Part shown: one piece after another, positions 15,265 to 24,347 of the stretch
How the letters are laid out: the number at the start of each line of letters is the position of its first letter
Position numbering within the stretch: the stretch's first letter is position 1
NCBI GenBank assembly: GCA_021828185.1
Contig: JAKASI010000001.1
Span: 248,001 to 312,000 of the forward strand
Reading direction: 5' to 3'
DNA from: an archaeon
Lineage (GTDB): Archaea; Thermoproteota; Nitrososphaeria; Nitrososphaerales; UBA183
Length of the DNA stretch: 64,000 nucleotides
The notes under the pieces: model-generated
Databases searched by the model: none
What the model was told of the DNA's origin: nothing
Seen by the model: only the letters and a program-made list of their open reading frames with translations
Program-made: the position numbers and the translations under genes

Positions 15265-16050
15265 CTACGCTCCGCCCAGCGAAACGATGAGGTCCGTGAG
15301 GAACCCCAGGCAGAGCCCGAGGAACACCCCTCCCATCATGAGCCCGCTGCTGTAGCGGCGCCTTCCGGTGTTGAACATGAGCATGGTCACGTACACGAGG
15401 GCTCCTCCCGCCAGAGCCAGGAAGAAGACGTAGGCCTCGGGGGAGTAGGACAGGCTCCCGAGGAGGGTGCCCAGGAGGGTCGGGACACCGCCGATGAAGA
15501 GTACCTTGGCAAGGAAGGTGACCTTCGGCCGCGGCTCCAGCCCGACCAGGGGTGCGGTTATCCCGAACCCTTCCGTGGTGTTGTGGGCCGCGAAGCCGAC
15601 GACTAGGACCACCCCGAGCCCGACGAGCCCCGCTGCGAAAGACTGGCCGATGGCCAGCCCTTCGCTCAGGTTGTGGGCCCCTATCCCGAGGGCCGTCATC
15701 GTCGATATCTTGGCGGGGGCTGCCGGTCCCTCCCCCTTCCCCATGTAGCTCCTCTCGTAGAAGACCAGCCCGAGAAGCCCGATGGTTATGCCTGCGAACA
15801 TCAGGGCCAGGTAGGTTAGCGCGCCTCCGACTGACCCCGCGCCCTGATAGGCCGACACCGCCTCGCTTGTCGTCGTTTCCCAGGCGTGGCTGAAGACGTC
15901 GACGATCAGGAACATCAGGATCCCGACCGCGAAGGCGTTGAGAAGCCCCCTCGCTCTGTCGCTTATCCCAAGGAGGACGATGGGAAGCCCGAGGAAGATG
16001 GTGAAACCGGCGAAGCTGCCGAGGAGCGCCAACTCTAGGACGTTAACCAA
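15265..16050 (-). CDS. ZIP-family metal transporter
   Basis: The 261-residue membrane protein has about eight helices and the two ZIP metal-site motifs: HNLSEG (His126, Glu130) and HNTTEG (His156, Glu160). It should import a divalent metal such as zinc, iron or manganese into the cytosol. It is the first gene of an operon with a winged-helix regulator and an iron-type redox enzyme, which points to metal-responsive control. A 14-base palindrome (16069-16082) lies just upstream. Confidence 0.88.
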   Translation of the reverse strand: MVNVLELALLGSFAGFTIFLGLPIVLLGISDRARGLLNAFAVGILMFLIVDVFSHAWETTTSEAVSAYQGAGSVGGALTYLALMFAGITIGLLGLVFYERSYMGKGEGPAAPAKISTMTALGIGAHNLSEGLAIGQSFAAGLVGLGVVLVVGFAAHNTTEGFGITAPLVGLEPRPKVTFLAKVLFIGGVPTLLGTLLGSLSYSPEAYVFFLALAGGALVYVTMLMFNTGRRRYSSGLMMGGVFLGLCLGFLTDLIVSLGGA

Positions 16051-16068
16051 CAGATGAGGCCACGTCTA

Positions 16069-16082
16069 ATAACATATGTTAT
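16069..16082. promoter_or_regulatory. Perfect 14-base palindrome between divergent genes
   Basis: The sequence ataacatatgttat is its own reverse complement and lies 18 bases before the ZIP start and 6 bases before the AmrS-like start. It is AT-rich, so it could contain TATA elements for either gene. Its symmetry and place also suit a dimeric winged-helix repressor such as the one in the ZIP operon. Confidence 0.5.
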
Positions 16083-16088
16083 AACCGT

Positions 16089-17249
16089 TTGCTCTCCCAC
16101 CTAACCCTGAAAGCATCTGCAAACCTTAATGGCAAGCTCAGCCCCTTTTACGGCGGATTGGCTCAGGGGACAGGGCTCACGGAACCCTCGGGGAGGGTGG
16201 CCGAGCTATGTCGCGACCTCCCCAACGGAAAGGTCCAATGTACCGCCTGCGCCAGGCTCTGCCAGATGGGCGAAGGGCAGGTGGGCCTCTGCGGCGTGAG
16301 GGGAGTCGTGGGAGGGAAGCTATACCTCCTCGTCTATGGCAGGGTGATGGCGGGGCACATCGACCCCATCGAGAAGAAGCCGGTGGTCCACTACAGGCCC
16401 GGGTCCAAGATCTTCTCCATCGCCACGTCAGGGTGCGACTGGCTCTGCCGCTACTGCCAGAACTATGACATAAGCCAGAGGAGGAAGATCGAGGGGGTCG
16501 AAGCAACCCCTGAGGACATGGTCGCTCAGGCGCTCGCCTACGAATGCGAGGGGGTGGCTTACACCTACAACGAGCCGACAATCTTCATGGAGTATGCCCG
16601 GGACGTCGGGAGGATCGCAAGGTCCAAGGGTCTCTTCAACATCTTCGTCTCCAACGGCTATGCCACGCCTGAAACCGTGGCGATGATGGACGACTTCCTC
16701 GACTGCATCACCGTCGACTTCAAGGGGAGCGGAGAGAAGGAGTTCGTGAAGAGTTACATCGGGATACCCGACGCCGAGCCCGTCTTCCAGTCGCTGCTCG
16801 AGCTCAAGCGACGTGGCAAGGTCCACGTCGAGATAACCGACCTGGTCGTCCCCCGGGTGGGAGAGTCTCTCGAAGCCGCAGAGAAGCTCTGCAGGTTCGT
16901 TTACGACAACCTCGGCCCCGACATCCCGGTCCACTTCCTCCGCTTCCACCCCGACTACAAGATGATGGACTTCCCCTGGACCCCGGTTCAGATCCTCGAG
17001 CGGCACGTGGCCATCGGGAGGAAGGTAGGGCTGAACTACGTCTACGTCGGGAACGTACCGGGGCACCCCGACGAGAGCACCTACTGCCCGGGGTGCAAGA
17101 AGGTCCTCATCAAGAGGTACGGCTACGAGATCGTCGATTACAACCTGGACGGGAAGAACAGGTGCAGGGCCTGCGGCTACGAGACCCCAATAGTCGGACC
17201 GCTCAGCAAGTCCTTCGCCGAGGACAGGTTCGTCTCCGTGATCAGTTAG
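16089..17249 (+). CDS. amrS: Radical SAM enzyme of the AmmeMemoRadiSam type (AmrS/PflA-like)
   Basis: The 386-residue product has an N-terminal cysteine set (Cys51, 54, 58, 68), the radical SAM cluster motif CDWLCRYC (Cys116, Cys120, Cys123), a TYNEPTIF segment around residue 160 and a C-terminal CPGC...CRAC zinc-ribbon-like end. This is the layout of AmrS proteins, related to pyruvate formate-lyase activating enzymes. Its partners AmmA and Memo are not in the window. The start is uncertain: a TTG at 16089 is the longest choice. It converges on thioredoxin reductase with an 8-base overlap. Confidence 0.82.
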   Translation: MLSHLTLKASANLNGKLSPFYGGLAQGTGLTEPSGRVAELCRDLPNGKVQCTACARLCQMGEGQVGLCGVRGVVGGKLYLLVYGRVMAGHIDPIEKKPVVHYRPGSKIFSIATSGCDWLCRYCQNYDISQRRKIEGVEATPEDMVAQALAYECEGVAYTYNEPTIFMEYARDVGRIARSKGLFNIFVSNGYATPETVAMMDDFLDCITVDFKGSGEKEFVKSYIGIPDAEPVFQSLLELKRRGKVHVEITDLVVPRVGESLEAAEKLCRFVYDNLGPDIPVHFLRFHPDYKMMDFPWTPVQILERHVAIGRKVGLNYVYVGNVPGHPDESTYCPGCKKVLIKRYGYEIVDYNLDGKNRCRACGYETPIVGPLSKSFAEDRFVSVIS

Positions 17250-18219
17250 GGACCCTTACTTCCAGCTTCTGCTTGACGAACTTCTCGGCGTCCAGCAGCG
17301 CCTTGCACCCGTCGGCCGCGGCCGTAATGGCCTGCCTGTAGCGGAAGTCGTGCACATCCCCGGCGACGAACACCCCGGGGACGCTGCTCTCCGTGCCGTT
17401 CTTCAGGACAGCGTATCCCTTCGCGTCCAGCTCGAGCTGCCCCCTGAAGAGGCCCGTGTTCGGCTCGTGCCCTATGGACACGAAGAGCCCGTCCACCTGC
17501 AGCTCGCTCTCATTTCCTGTCTTGACGTTCCTGATCTTCACTCCCTTGACCTTGCCGTCCCCGAGCACTTCGGTGACGGTCGAGTCCCAGACGAAGCTGA
17601 TTTTCGGATTGGCGAAGGCCTCCTTCTGCATGGCCGCGCTCGCCCTCAGCTCGTTCCGCCTGTGGATCACCTGCACGGACGTGGCGAACTTGGTGAGGTA
17701 GGTCGCGTCCTCCATGGCAACGTCCCCTCCCCCGACCACGGCGACCTTCTTCCCCCTGAAGAAGAACCCGTCGCAGACCGCGCAGTTGGAGACCCCCTTC
17801 CCCATCAGCCTCATCTCGGAAGGCAGGTTCAGGCGCTTGGGATTCGCCCCCGTCGCTATGATCACAGAGAGGGCCCTTGAGACCCCGGAGTCGGTATAGA
17901 CCTCGAAGGGATACTTCTGAAAGTCGACCCTGACCACGTCCTCCTGGACAAGTCTGGCCCCCAGCCTCTCTGCCTGGGTCTTCATCTTGTTCATGAGGTC
18001 TGGCCCCAGAACCGGGTCCGGGAACCCCGGGAAGTTCTCCACCTCGCTCGTCAGCATCAGCTGCCCCCCGTAGGTCGTCCCCATGTAGACAAGCGGGTCC
18101 AGGTCCGCTCTGCACCCGTAGATCGCTGCGGTGAGCCCTGCCGGGCCCGACCCAATTATCACTAGCTTCTCTGCCTTGTCTTCCATATCCTGTGGAGTCT
18201 CGCCCGGCTTCCGCCTCAT
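17242..18219 (-). CDS. trxB: Thioredoxin reductase-like flavoprotein
   Basis: The 325-residue enzyme has an N-terminal FAD loop (IIGSGPAGLTA, residues 21-31), the redox-active pair Cys146/Cys149 in NCAVCDG, a second nucleotide loop (VVGGGDVAMEDA, about 163-174) and a C-terminal FAD motif (GVFVAGDVHD). It should pass electrons from NAD(P)H to thioredoxin-like proteins in the cytosol. An in-frame ATG at 18186 is another possible start. The large surface protein gene lies 27 bases upstream on the same strand. Confidence 0.9.
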   Translation of the reverse strand: MRRKPGETPQDMEDKAEKLVIIGSGPAGLTAAIYGCRADLDPLVYMGTTYGGQLMLTSEVENFPGFPDPVLGPDLMNKMKTQAERLGARLVQEDVVRVDFQKYPFEVYTDSGVSRALSVIIATGANPKRLNLPSEMRLMGKGVSNCAVCDGFFFRGKKVAVVGGGDVAMEDATYLTKFATSVQVIHRRNELRASAAMQKEAFANPKISFVWDSTVTEVLGDGKVKGVKIRNVKTGNESELQVDGLFVSIGHEPNTGLFRGQLELDAKGYAVLKNGTESSVPGVFVAGDVHDFRYRQAITAAADGCKALLDAEKFVKQKLEVRVPN

Positions 18220-18246
18220 AAGCTTGCCCCCGGTGGGCGCCGGCCG

Positions 18247-19932
18247 CTAAAGTAGCTTGGCTTCCCTCTGCACAGTGTGGAGCTCGTCCGAGAGCTGGTT
18301 GAGGGCCCTTTCAAGCCTCTTCGTGTACTGGGGGAGGAGCCGGTCGTACACCTCCTTCCTCATCTGCTTGAGATAGTACTGCTGGTAGAGGTTCAGCTTG
18401 TCCTTGGCCGCCCTGTCCACCTCCCTCTCGGTCGTCTGTATCTGGTTCACCACTTCGGAGAACCTCTGGGTGGAGGGCTTCTGCTTCACCTCGTTCAGCC
18501 TCTGCAGCGCCCTGCTCCTGAAGGTGTCGAGCCGCCCCCTCAATTCATCGAAGTATGCCTTCCCGACCTCGTTGGGGTCCTTCCCCTCGATTTCGGGCCA
18601 GAACCCGTTGATGAGCGTGGTCTTCTCGTCGAAGGCCTTGATCATGTCCGATGCCAGCTCGGAAGACGTCTCCTCTGCCTCCGTCTCCTCGGCCTGGGCG
18701 GTCGTGGTCCTGGAGACGAAGAGGCCCAGCAGGAGGAGGACGAAGATCACCGATGCAGCAGGCACCCCGGCGTTGATGGCCCAGCCGAAGCTGAGCCCGT
18801 AGGTGAAACTGGCTTCGCCTTCCTGCCAGGGGGTGACGGGGTTCCCTGGGGTCCCCAGGGTCGAGGGGGCCGACTTTGACGCAGAGGCCCCCAGCGGGAG
18901 TGACAGGCTGATGGTGTAGGAGTCCACGAACGCTCTGACCGGCGGACTCTCAGGGACCTTGACGGTCACCTCCCCCCCGGACACAGAGTAGAACTTGGCC
19001 CCGAGCGGATACTGGTAGCTGATCGTGAAGTTGCCCCCGGTCGAGACCCCGGGGTTCGGGTAGTTGGACGCGAACGCGGTCAGGGGGATGGCGCCGTTGG
19101 TGAGCGAGAGAGTGATCGGGCTGACGAGGGGAGGGTTCGGCCCGGGGAGAACAGTCACCTTCGTGGTGGACGGCGCGGCGATGTCCACGTAAAGCAGCCC
19201 CAGAGGGTTCGTCCCCAGGTTCTGCAGCACGATGGTGTCGGTCACCAGCGGGCTCCCGTTGCCTGACGTGGTTATCGTCCTCGTCGCCCTGAAGACGTGC
19301 AGGGGGTTGAAGTCGGCGGCGCTGTACGGCGTGACGGCCCTGACAGACGTCGCCGCAGTGGGCGTGACCTCCTTGGCAGTCGACGTGTAGGTGTTGGTGG
19401 TCCCACCCAGGTTGGCTGTCATCCCGGCGGGCGAGGACCCGAATGCTGTGGAAGTGGGCATGTCGACTTCGTTGGTGAGCGTGTCGACCTTGGCGCTGAT
19501 CGAAGGAGACGAAAGGACGAGCACCTCCAGGCTCTCGTTCTTCGCCGTCGAGACGACGTTGTTCAGTAGGACGCTCAGCACGAAGCTCGCGTTCCCCCCT
19601 GCAGAGATGGGCTGTCCTCCGGCGACCGTGAACGGCCCTCCCTGCGACGGCGGGGTCGCGAGGCTGAACCCGTTGGACACGGCGAGGTTGTAGGCCGCCA
19701 CCCTGGCAGAGAGGTTCCCGAACCCGAAAGTCAGCGCGGGGGCTGTGACTGCGGAAGTGCCGTTGTTGGTGAACATCACGCTCTCGTTGATCGTAGCGAA
19801 GCCATACCTGTCGAGGGTGTACACGCTGGTGACGGCCACCGAGGGTGCCCCCTGGGCGTGCGCCGTGAAGGCCACCGGGAGGGCGGCCAGGAGGAGCAAG
19901 AGCAAGAGCGCGAGTGTAACTGAACGCCTCAA
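18247..19932 (-). CDS. Large exported protein with beta-rich ectodomain, one membrane helix and cytosolic coiled coil
   Basis: The 561-residue product starts with a signal peptide (about 1-27, ending AHA) and has a long Ser/Thr/Val-rich extracellular part (to about 385) that looks like repeated beta-sandwich domains. One membrane helix follows (about 388-408), then a 150-residue charged, mostly helical cytosolic tail likely to form a coiled coil. I do not recognise a named family. The topology would let it link an outside ligand or S-layer to something inside. It may be co-transcribed with thioredoxin reductase. Confidence 0.65.
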   Translation of the reverse strand: MRRSVTLALLLLLLLAALPVAFTAHAQGAPSVAVTSVYTLDRYGFATINESVMFTNNGTSAVTAPALTFGFGNLSARVAAYNLAVSNGFSLATPPSQGGPFTVAGGQPISAGGNASFVLSVLLNNVVSTAKNESLEVLVLSSPSISAKVDTLTNEVDMPTSTAFGSSPAGMTANLGGTTNTYTSTAKEVTPTAATSVRAVTPYSAADFNPLHVFRATRTITTSGNGSPLVTDTIVLQNLGTNPLGLLYVDIAAPSTTKVTVLPGPNPPLVSPITLSLTNGAIPLTAFASNYPNPGVSTGGNFTISYQYPLGAKFYSVSGGEVTVKVPESPPVRAFVDSYTISLSLPLGASASKSAPSTLGTPGNPVTPWQEGEASFTYGLSFGWAINAGVPAASVIFVLLLLGLFVSRTTTAQAEETEAEETSSELASDMIKAFDEKTTLINGFWPEIEGKDPNEVGKAYFDELRGRLDTFRSRALQRLNEVKQKPSTQRFSEVVNQIQTTEREVDRAAKDKLNLYQQYYLKQMRKEVYDRLLPQYTKRLERALNQLSDELHTVQREAKLL

Positions 19933-19958
19933 GGCGAATGGCCCCTCGCCGCTACGTT

Positions 19959-19969
19959 CTTATTTTAAG
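19959..19969 (+). promoter_or_regulatory. TATA box of the glycine decarboxylase operon
   Basis: The sequence cttattttaag is centred about 25 bases before the ATG at 19989, giving a leaderless transcript. Confidence 0.5.
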
Positions 19970-19988
19970 CGTTTTTCGGCCAAGATAG

Positions 19989-21377
19989 ATGGAAAGGTCT
20001 CGGGCGCACCATCCACTCCTCCCGAACCTGGACGGGTCTGCAATGTCCGCCATGCTCCGGAAGGTGGGAGCGGCCTCGGTAGACGACCTCTTCTCGGACA
20101 TCCCCCCCAGCCTTCGGCTCAACCGCAGGCTGAAGCTCCCCGAAGGGGAATCGGAGTACCAGGTCCGCCGGGAGGTCCAGGCCCGGTTGAGGCAGAACAT
20201 GACCCCCCCGGACGCACTCTGCTTCCTTGGGGGCGGGGTCTGGCCCCACTATGTCCCCGCGGCTGTGGAGTCCATCACATCCCGTCAGGAGTTCTACACG
20301 AGCTACACCCCCTACGAGGCAGAGGTCTCACAGGGGATGCTGCAGGCGCTCTTCGAGTATCAGAGCCTGATGTGCGACCTTCTGGGGATGGAGGCCTGCA
20401 ACAGCTCCCTCTACGACTGGGCCTCGGCTGCTGGGGAGGCGGTCAGGATGGCCGGGCGCGTCACGGGGAGAAAGAGGGCCCTGATTGCCGGAAGCGCCGG
20501 GCTCCAGAGGAGGTCGGTCATCAGGACGTACACCGAACCGATGGGGATGGAGCTGGTGAACGTCCCCTTCGAGAGTCCCAGCGGCAGGATTGATCTCGAC
20601 GGGCTCAGGGAGAAGCTCTCGGACGACGTCGCCTGTCTTTACATCGAGAACCCGAACTTCTTCGGTGTCATCGAGGAGGGCATCGCGGACGCCGTCGCCA
20701 GGGTGCACGAAGCGGGGGGGCTAGCGATAGTCGGGGCCGACCCCATCTCGCTCTCGCTCCTCAAGGAGCCCGGCAGGTACGGCGCAGACGTGGCCGTGGG
20801 GGAAGGGCAGCCGCTGGGGATCGCGATGAACTATGGCGGCCCGCACCTCGGCATCTTCGCGGTCAGGGACCTCAGGCTAGCCAGGAGCATGCCGGGGAGG
20901 CTCATCGGCCTCACGAGCCCGGTCTCGGAGCCGGACAGGAAGGCTTTCGCCATGGTCCTCCAGGCGCGCGAGCAGCACATCAGAAGGGAAGGCGCCACCT
21001 CGAACGTCTGCACCAACCAGTCCCTCATGGCCGTGGCAGCGGCGAGCTACCTTTCGCTTCTCGGCCGAGAAGGGTTCAGGAGCCTGGGGGAGACCGTGAT
21101 TTCGAATTCGCACTACGCCGCGAGAAGGATTTCGAAGATACGGGGGGTCCGCTCCCCTCACTTCAGAGGCGCGTTCTTCAAGGAGTTCGTCGTGTCCTAT
21201 TCCCGGACGGACGCCGAGAAGGTCTTCAGGCGCCTTGCGAAGAAGGGGGTGCTCGCAGGGAGCCCGGTCTACAGGGGGATGGGAGTCGGGGCGGAGGCAG
21301 GCCTTTACTGCGTGACAGAGGTCCACAGCCGCGATGACATAGAGAAGCTCGCGACGGCACTCGAGGGGTCCCTGTAG
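19989..21377 (+). CDS. gcvPA: Glycine dehydrogenase (decarboxylating), subunit 1
   Basis: The 462-residue product is the N-terminal half of P-protein in its two-subunit form. It has family motifs such as GGGVWPHYVPAAV, SRQEFYTSYTPYEAEVSQG and PNFFGVIEEG. With subunit 2 it decarboxylates glycine and passes the aminomethyl group to lipoylated H-protein. The gene is separated by one base from gcvPB. H- and T-protein genes are not in this window. Confidence 0.92.
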   Translation: MERSRAHHPLLPNLDGSAMSAMLRKVGAASVDDLFSDIPPSLRLNRRLKLPEGESEYQVRREVQARLRQNMTPPDALCFLGGGVWPHYVPAAVESITSRQEFYTSYTPYEAEVSQGMLQALFEYQSLMCDLLGMEACNSSLYDWASAAGEAVRMAGRVTGRKRALIAGSAGLQRRSVIRTYTEPMGMELVNVPFESPSGRIDLDGLREKLSDDVACLYIENPNFFGVIEEGIADAVARVHEAGGLAIVGADPISLSLLKEPGRYGADVAVGEGQPLGIAMNYGGPHLGIFAVRDLRLARSMPGRLIGLTSPVSEPDRKAFAMVLQAREQHIRREGATSNVCTNQSLMAVAAASYLSLLGREGFRSLGETVISNSHYAARRISKIRGVRSPHFRGAFFKEFVVSYSRTDAEKVFRRLAKKGVLAGSPVYRGMGVGAEAGLYCVTEVHSRDDIEKLATALEGSL

Positions 21378-21378
21378 C

Positions 21379-22854
21379 GTGAAGAAGTTCAGTCAGGCGT
21401 ACTGGGACGAGCCCCTCCTCAAGGAACTCAGCCGGAGGGGGAGGGTGGGGACGGAGGTCCCCTGCGACGCCGCGATCAGGTCGCGATTCAGGGCCCCGGC
21501 TTCGTTGGTCCCGAAATCGATGAGAAGGGAGTCCGTCAACCTCCCGGAACTTTCGGAGCTCCAGGTCCTCAGGCACTTCAACCGGCTTTCGCAGATGAAC
21601 TACTCCGTCGAGCTCGGCATGTACCCGCTTGGAAGCTGCACGATGAAGTACAACCCGAAGGTATCGGAGGTGATAGCGTCCTCCGATTCGATGAAGCACG
21701 CCCATCCCCTGCAACCCAGAGAGACTGCGCAGGGGCTGCTTTCGATATTCTACGAGCTCGAACGGTATCTAAGCGAGATAACCGGGATGCATCGCTTCTC
21801 CCTTTCGACCGCGGCCGGAGCCCAGGGCGAACTGGCCGGGGTGCTGATGATCCGCAAGTATCAGAGGGAACACCACGGCGAGGCGAGAGACGAGGTGCTG
21901 GTCCCCGACTCCGCCCACGGAACGAACCCGGCGAGCGCGGCCATGGGGGGCTTCAGGGTGGTCAAGGTCCCATCGGATGCTTCGGGCCAGGTCAGGGCCA
22001 GTACGGTCAGGAGCCTCTGCTCCGAAAAGACCGCCGGGATGATGTTCACGGTCCCCAACACCCTCGGCCTGTTCGAGAGCGAAGTGGCAGAGGTGTGCGG
22101 CGCGGTCCATGACGCAGGGGGCCTGATGTACTACGACGGCGCCAACATGAACGCCCTCCTCGGGAGGGCGAGGCCCGGCGACATGGGGTTCGACATCGTC
22201 CACCTCAATCTCCACAAGACCTTCGCTACACCTCACGGTGGAGGAGGGCCGGGGGCCGGGCCCGTGGGGGTCGCGAAGAAGCTTGCAGACTACCTTCCGG
22301 TCCCTGTCATCGCCAAGGCCAAGGATGGGTACTCCCTGGACTACAGCCTCGGGCACTCCATCGGCGCCCTCAAGGGGTTCGTAGGGAACTCTGCAGTCCT
22401 GCTCAGGGCGTACGTGTACATCCGCCTCCTGGGGGCGTCGGGGCTGGCCGACGTGTCTTCGCTCGCCGTGCTCGCAGCCAACTATCTCTGGAAGAGCCTC
22501 GACCCGGAGGCCTTCCCTCCATCACATGGCCCCGACCTCAGAAGGAAGCACGAAGCGGTCGTGTCGGTGAAGAGCGAGCTTCCGGGGGCGGCGATGACCG
22601 TCGCGAAGGCGATCCTCGACTACGGGATGCACTCCCCCACGGTCTACTTCCCGCTGATCGTGCACGAAGCGCTCATGATTGAGCCCACCGAGTCGGAGCC
22701 CCTGGAGATGCTGGACGAGTACGCAGCTGCCCTGAACCAGATCCACAGGGAGATGAAGGACGGAACCCTGGGGACGGTCCCCAAGAACACGAGCGTGGGG
22801 AAGGTGGACGAAGTGAAGGCGTCCCACCCGCTGACGCTGAAGGTACACTGGTGA
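21379..22854 (+). CDS. gcvPB: Glycine dehydrogenase (decarboxylating), subunit 2
   Basis: The 491-residue catalytic subunit carries the pyridoxal-phosphate lysine Lys280 in LNLHKTFATPHGGGGPG and the GSCTMKYNP motif near residue 85. The start is a GTG one base after the gcvPA stop. It pairs with gcvPA to form the P-protein heterotetramer. The next small gene overlaps its stop. Confidence 0.93.
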   Translation: MKKFSQAYWDEPLLKELSRRGRVGTEVPCDAAIRSRFRAPASLVPKSMRRESVNLPELSELQVLRHFNRLSQMNYSVELGMYPLGSCTMKYNPKVSEVIASSDSMKHAHPLQPRETAQGLLSIFYELERYLSEITGMHRFSLSTAAGAQGELAGVLMIRKYQREHHGEARDEVLVPDSAHGTNPASAAMGGFRVVKVPSDASGQVRASTVRSLCSEKTAGMMFTVPNTLGLFESEVAEVCGAVHDAGGLMYYDGANMNALLGRARPGDMGFDIVHLNLHKTFATPHGGGGPGAGPVGVAKKLADYLPVPVIAKAKDGYSLDYSLGHSIGALKGFVGNSAVLLRAYVYIRLLGASGLADVSSLAVLAANYLWKSLDPEAFPPSHGPDLRRKHEAVVSVKSELPGAAMTVAKAILDYGMHSPTVYFPLIVHEALMIEPTESEPLEMLDEYAAALNQIHREMKDGTLGTVPKNTSVGKVDEVKASHPLTLKVHW

Positions 22855-23216
22855 GCCAAAGGACATATAGGCTCCGGAAGGGCGGAGCTTCCAGCGTGCC
22901 GAGTGAGCTATCGAAACGGGTCACCGAGCGGCTGAACGAGATAGTCGACGAAGAGACCAAGAGGAAACTGGGGGAACTGAACGTGATCACCGAGGTCACC
23001 GAAATGGCCAGGGGGTCGATCAGGATACGGTTCCAGCCTCTCTCCGCCTACAGCCCCATAGCAGTCGACACCGGCAGGAGCATCCGCAAGGCGGCCATTT
23101 CCGTGGACGGGGTGCAGACCGTCAGGGTGGAATGCTCGGGGCACATGATGGACGAGCTCGTCAACAGGCTCGTCAACGAGGAAGACGCCGTTCCCCGGAC
23201 CGCAAGACAGCCTTAG
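22851..23216 (+). CDS. Small MIP18/DUF59-like protein
   Basis: The 121-residue product starts with a GTG overlapping the gcvPB stop (GTGA), so it is probably translationally coupled. The order ELNVITEVTEM, then GSIRIRFQPLSAYSP and a VDGVQTVRVECS end resembles the PaaD/MIP18 fold used in iron-sulfur cluster assembly, but the usual conserved Cys is replaced (AYSP instead of a CP motif). The family call is tentative. Its link to glycine cleavage comes only from position. Confidence 0.5.
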   Translation: MSQRTYRLRKGGASSVPSELSKRVTERLNEIVDEETKRKLGELNVITEVTEMARGSIRIRFQPLSAYSPIAVDTGRSIRKAAISVDGVQTVRVECSGHMMDELVNRLVNEEDAVPRTARQP

Positions 23217-23318
23217 CAGTATCAACGCGAGCAGGGTAAACAAAAACTACTTCGTCGTCAACAATATTGAGTAGTGGCCTTGTTTATTCCGACTGCTAAC
23301 TAGGTCTGCGCCCCAGAA

Positions 23319-24341
23319 TTGATTGTCAACAGCAGAGGAGAAACCACCGTCGTCGGCGTCGGGAGCGCCGGAATCAAGATTGTATCCCTCCTGAGCAGGA
23401 AGCCGCTCCTGGCGGACAGGTATGTGTACATCTCCTGCGACGAGGAAGATTTCTCTACGGTGGAACCGGAGGACATGCTCCTGGTCGAGTCCCCCGTCGA
23501 CCAGAAGCTGACCCCCGCGATCGCCCGCGGACTGGCTCTGAGGCGCATCGGCAGCATCAGGGACGCCATCGGCAGTTCGAAGCTGGTCTTCATCGTGGCC
23601 GGCCTTGGAGGGGCGACAGGGAGCGGGCTTGCCCCCCTCGTCGCTTCGCTCGCCGGCGAGTGCGGCGCCGCTCCGGTCGGCGTCGCTGTGATGCCATTCG
23701 AGTTCGAGAAGAAGATGAAGTTCTACGCCGGGGTGTCCCTCAGGCGCCTGCGGGCCTCATCCAGAGGGGTCGTCGTGATAGACAACGACATCTTGATGCA
23801 TTCGTCCTCCGAGGACTCGACCCTGGCCACCCTCTACGATTCTGCCAACAAGGCAGCCGTGAAGGCGCTCGGGTCGCTCCTTTCGTCGGCAGCAGCGAGG
23901 CCCCTCGGGCTGAACAAGCTCCTCGGGACCGTCCTCCAGGACGGATACGCGCTCCTCGGGGTCTCCAGCAGCGCCACCGAGGACAGGGCCGAGGACGCCC
24001 TCGCAGGCGCGGTGGTGTCCCTGGGGAAGCTCGCGGAGACGAAGGAGGCGAGCCGCGCCGTCGTGAGCCTCAACGGAGATTCGACCCTCTCGGTCAAGGA
24101 GGTGGGGCTCGCCGTGGACAGGCTGGGATCCCTCATGGACAACGAGGGGGTGGACGTCGAGTATGGGGTGGACGAAACAGGTTCTGCGCAGCTTCAGGTG
24201 AGCGTCCTCGCGTCTGGTTTCAGGTCTACGAAATACGACGACTATGACCCTGTTGCGAAAGTGCTCGGAGACCGCGTCCTCGACGACGAGATGGACGCAG
24301 CCCTCCCCGAAGGCCTGGAAGCGCTGCAGCCCTGTGACTGA
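23319..24341 (+). CDS. Divergent FtsZ/tubulin-family GTPase
   Basis: The 340-residue product has a tubulin/FtsZ GTP-binding core: VVGVGSAGIKIV near residue 12, the T4 signature as GLGGATGSG (95-103, where FtsZ has GGGTGTG) and MPFEFE near 128, like FtsZ PF-x-FE. The altered signature and poorly conserved C-terminal half suggest reduced or changed GTPase or polymer properties. It may act in cell shape or division beside an ESCRT-like system, as supposed for thaumarchaeal FtsZ-like proteins. The start is a TTG at 23319 and the gene is monocistronic. Confidence 0.7.
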   Translation: MIVNSRGETTVVGVGSAGIKIVSLLSRKPLLADRYVYISCDEEDFSTVEPEDMLLVESPVDQKLTPAIARGLALRRIGSIRDAIGSSKLVFIVAGLGGATGSGLAPLVASLAGECGAAPVGVAVMPFEFEKKMKFYAGVSLRRLRASSRGVVVIDNDILMHSSSEDSTLATLYDSANKAAVKALGSLLSSAAARPLGLNKLLGTVLQDGYALLGVSSSATEDRAEDALAGAVVSLGKLAETKEASRAVVSLNGDSTLSVKEVGLAVDRLGSLMDNEGVDVEYGVDETGSAQLQVSVLASGFRSTKYDDYDPVAKVLGDRVLDDEMDAALPEGLEALQPCD

Positions 24342-24347
24342 AAGCCG

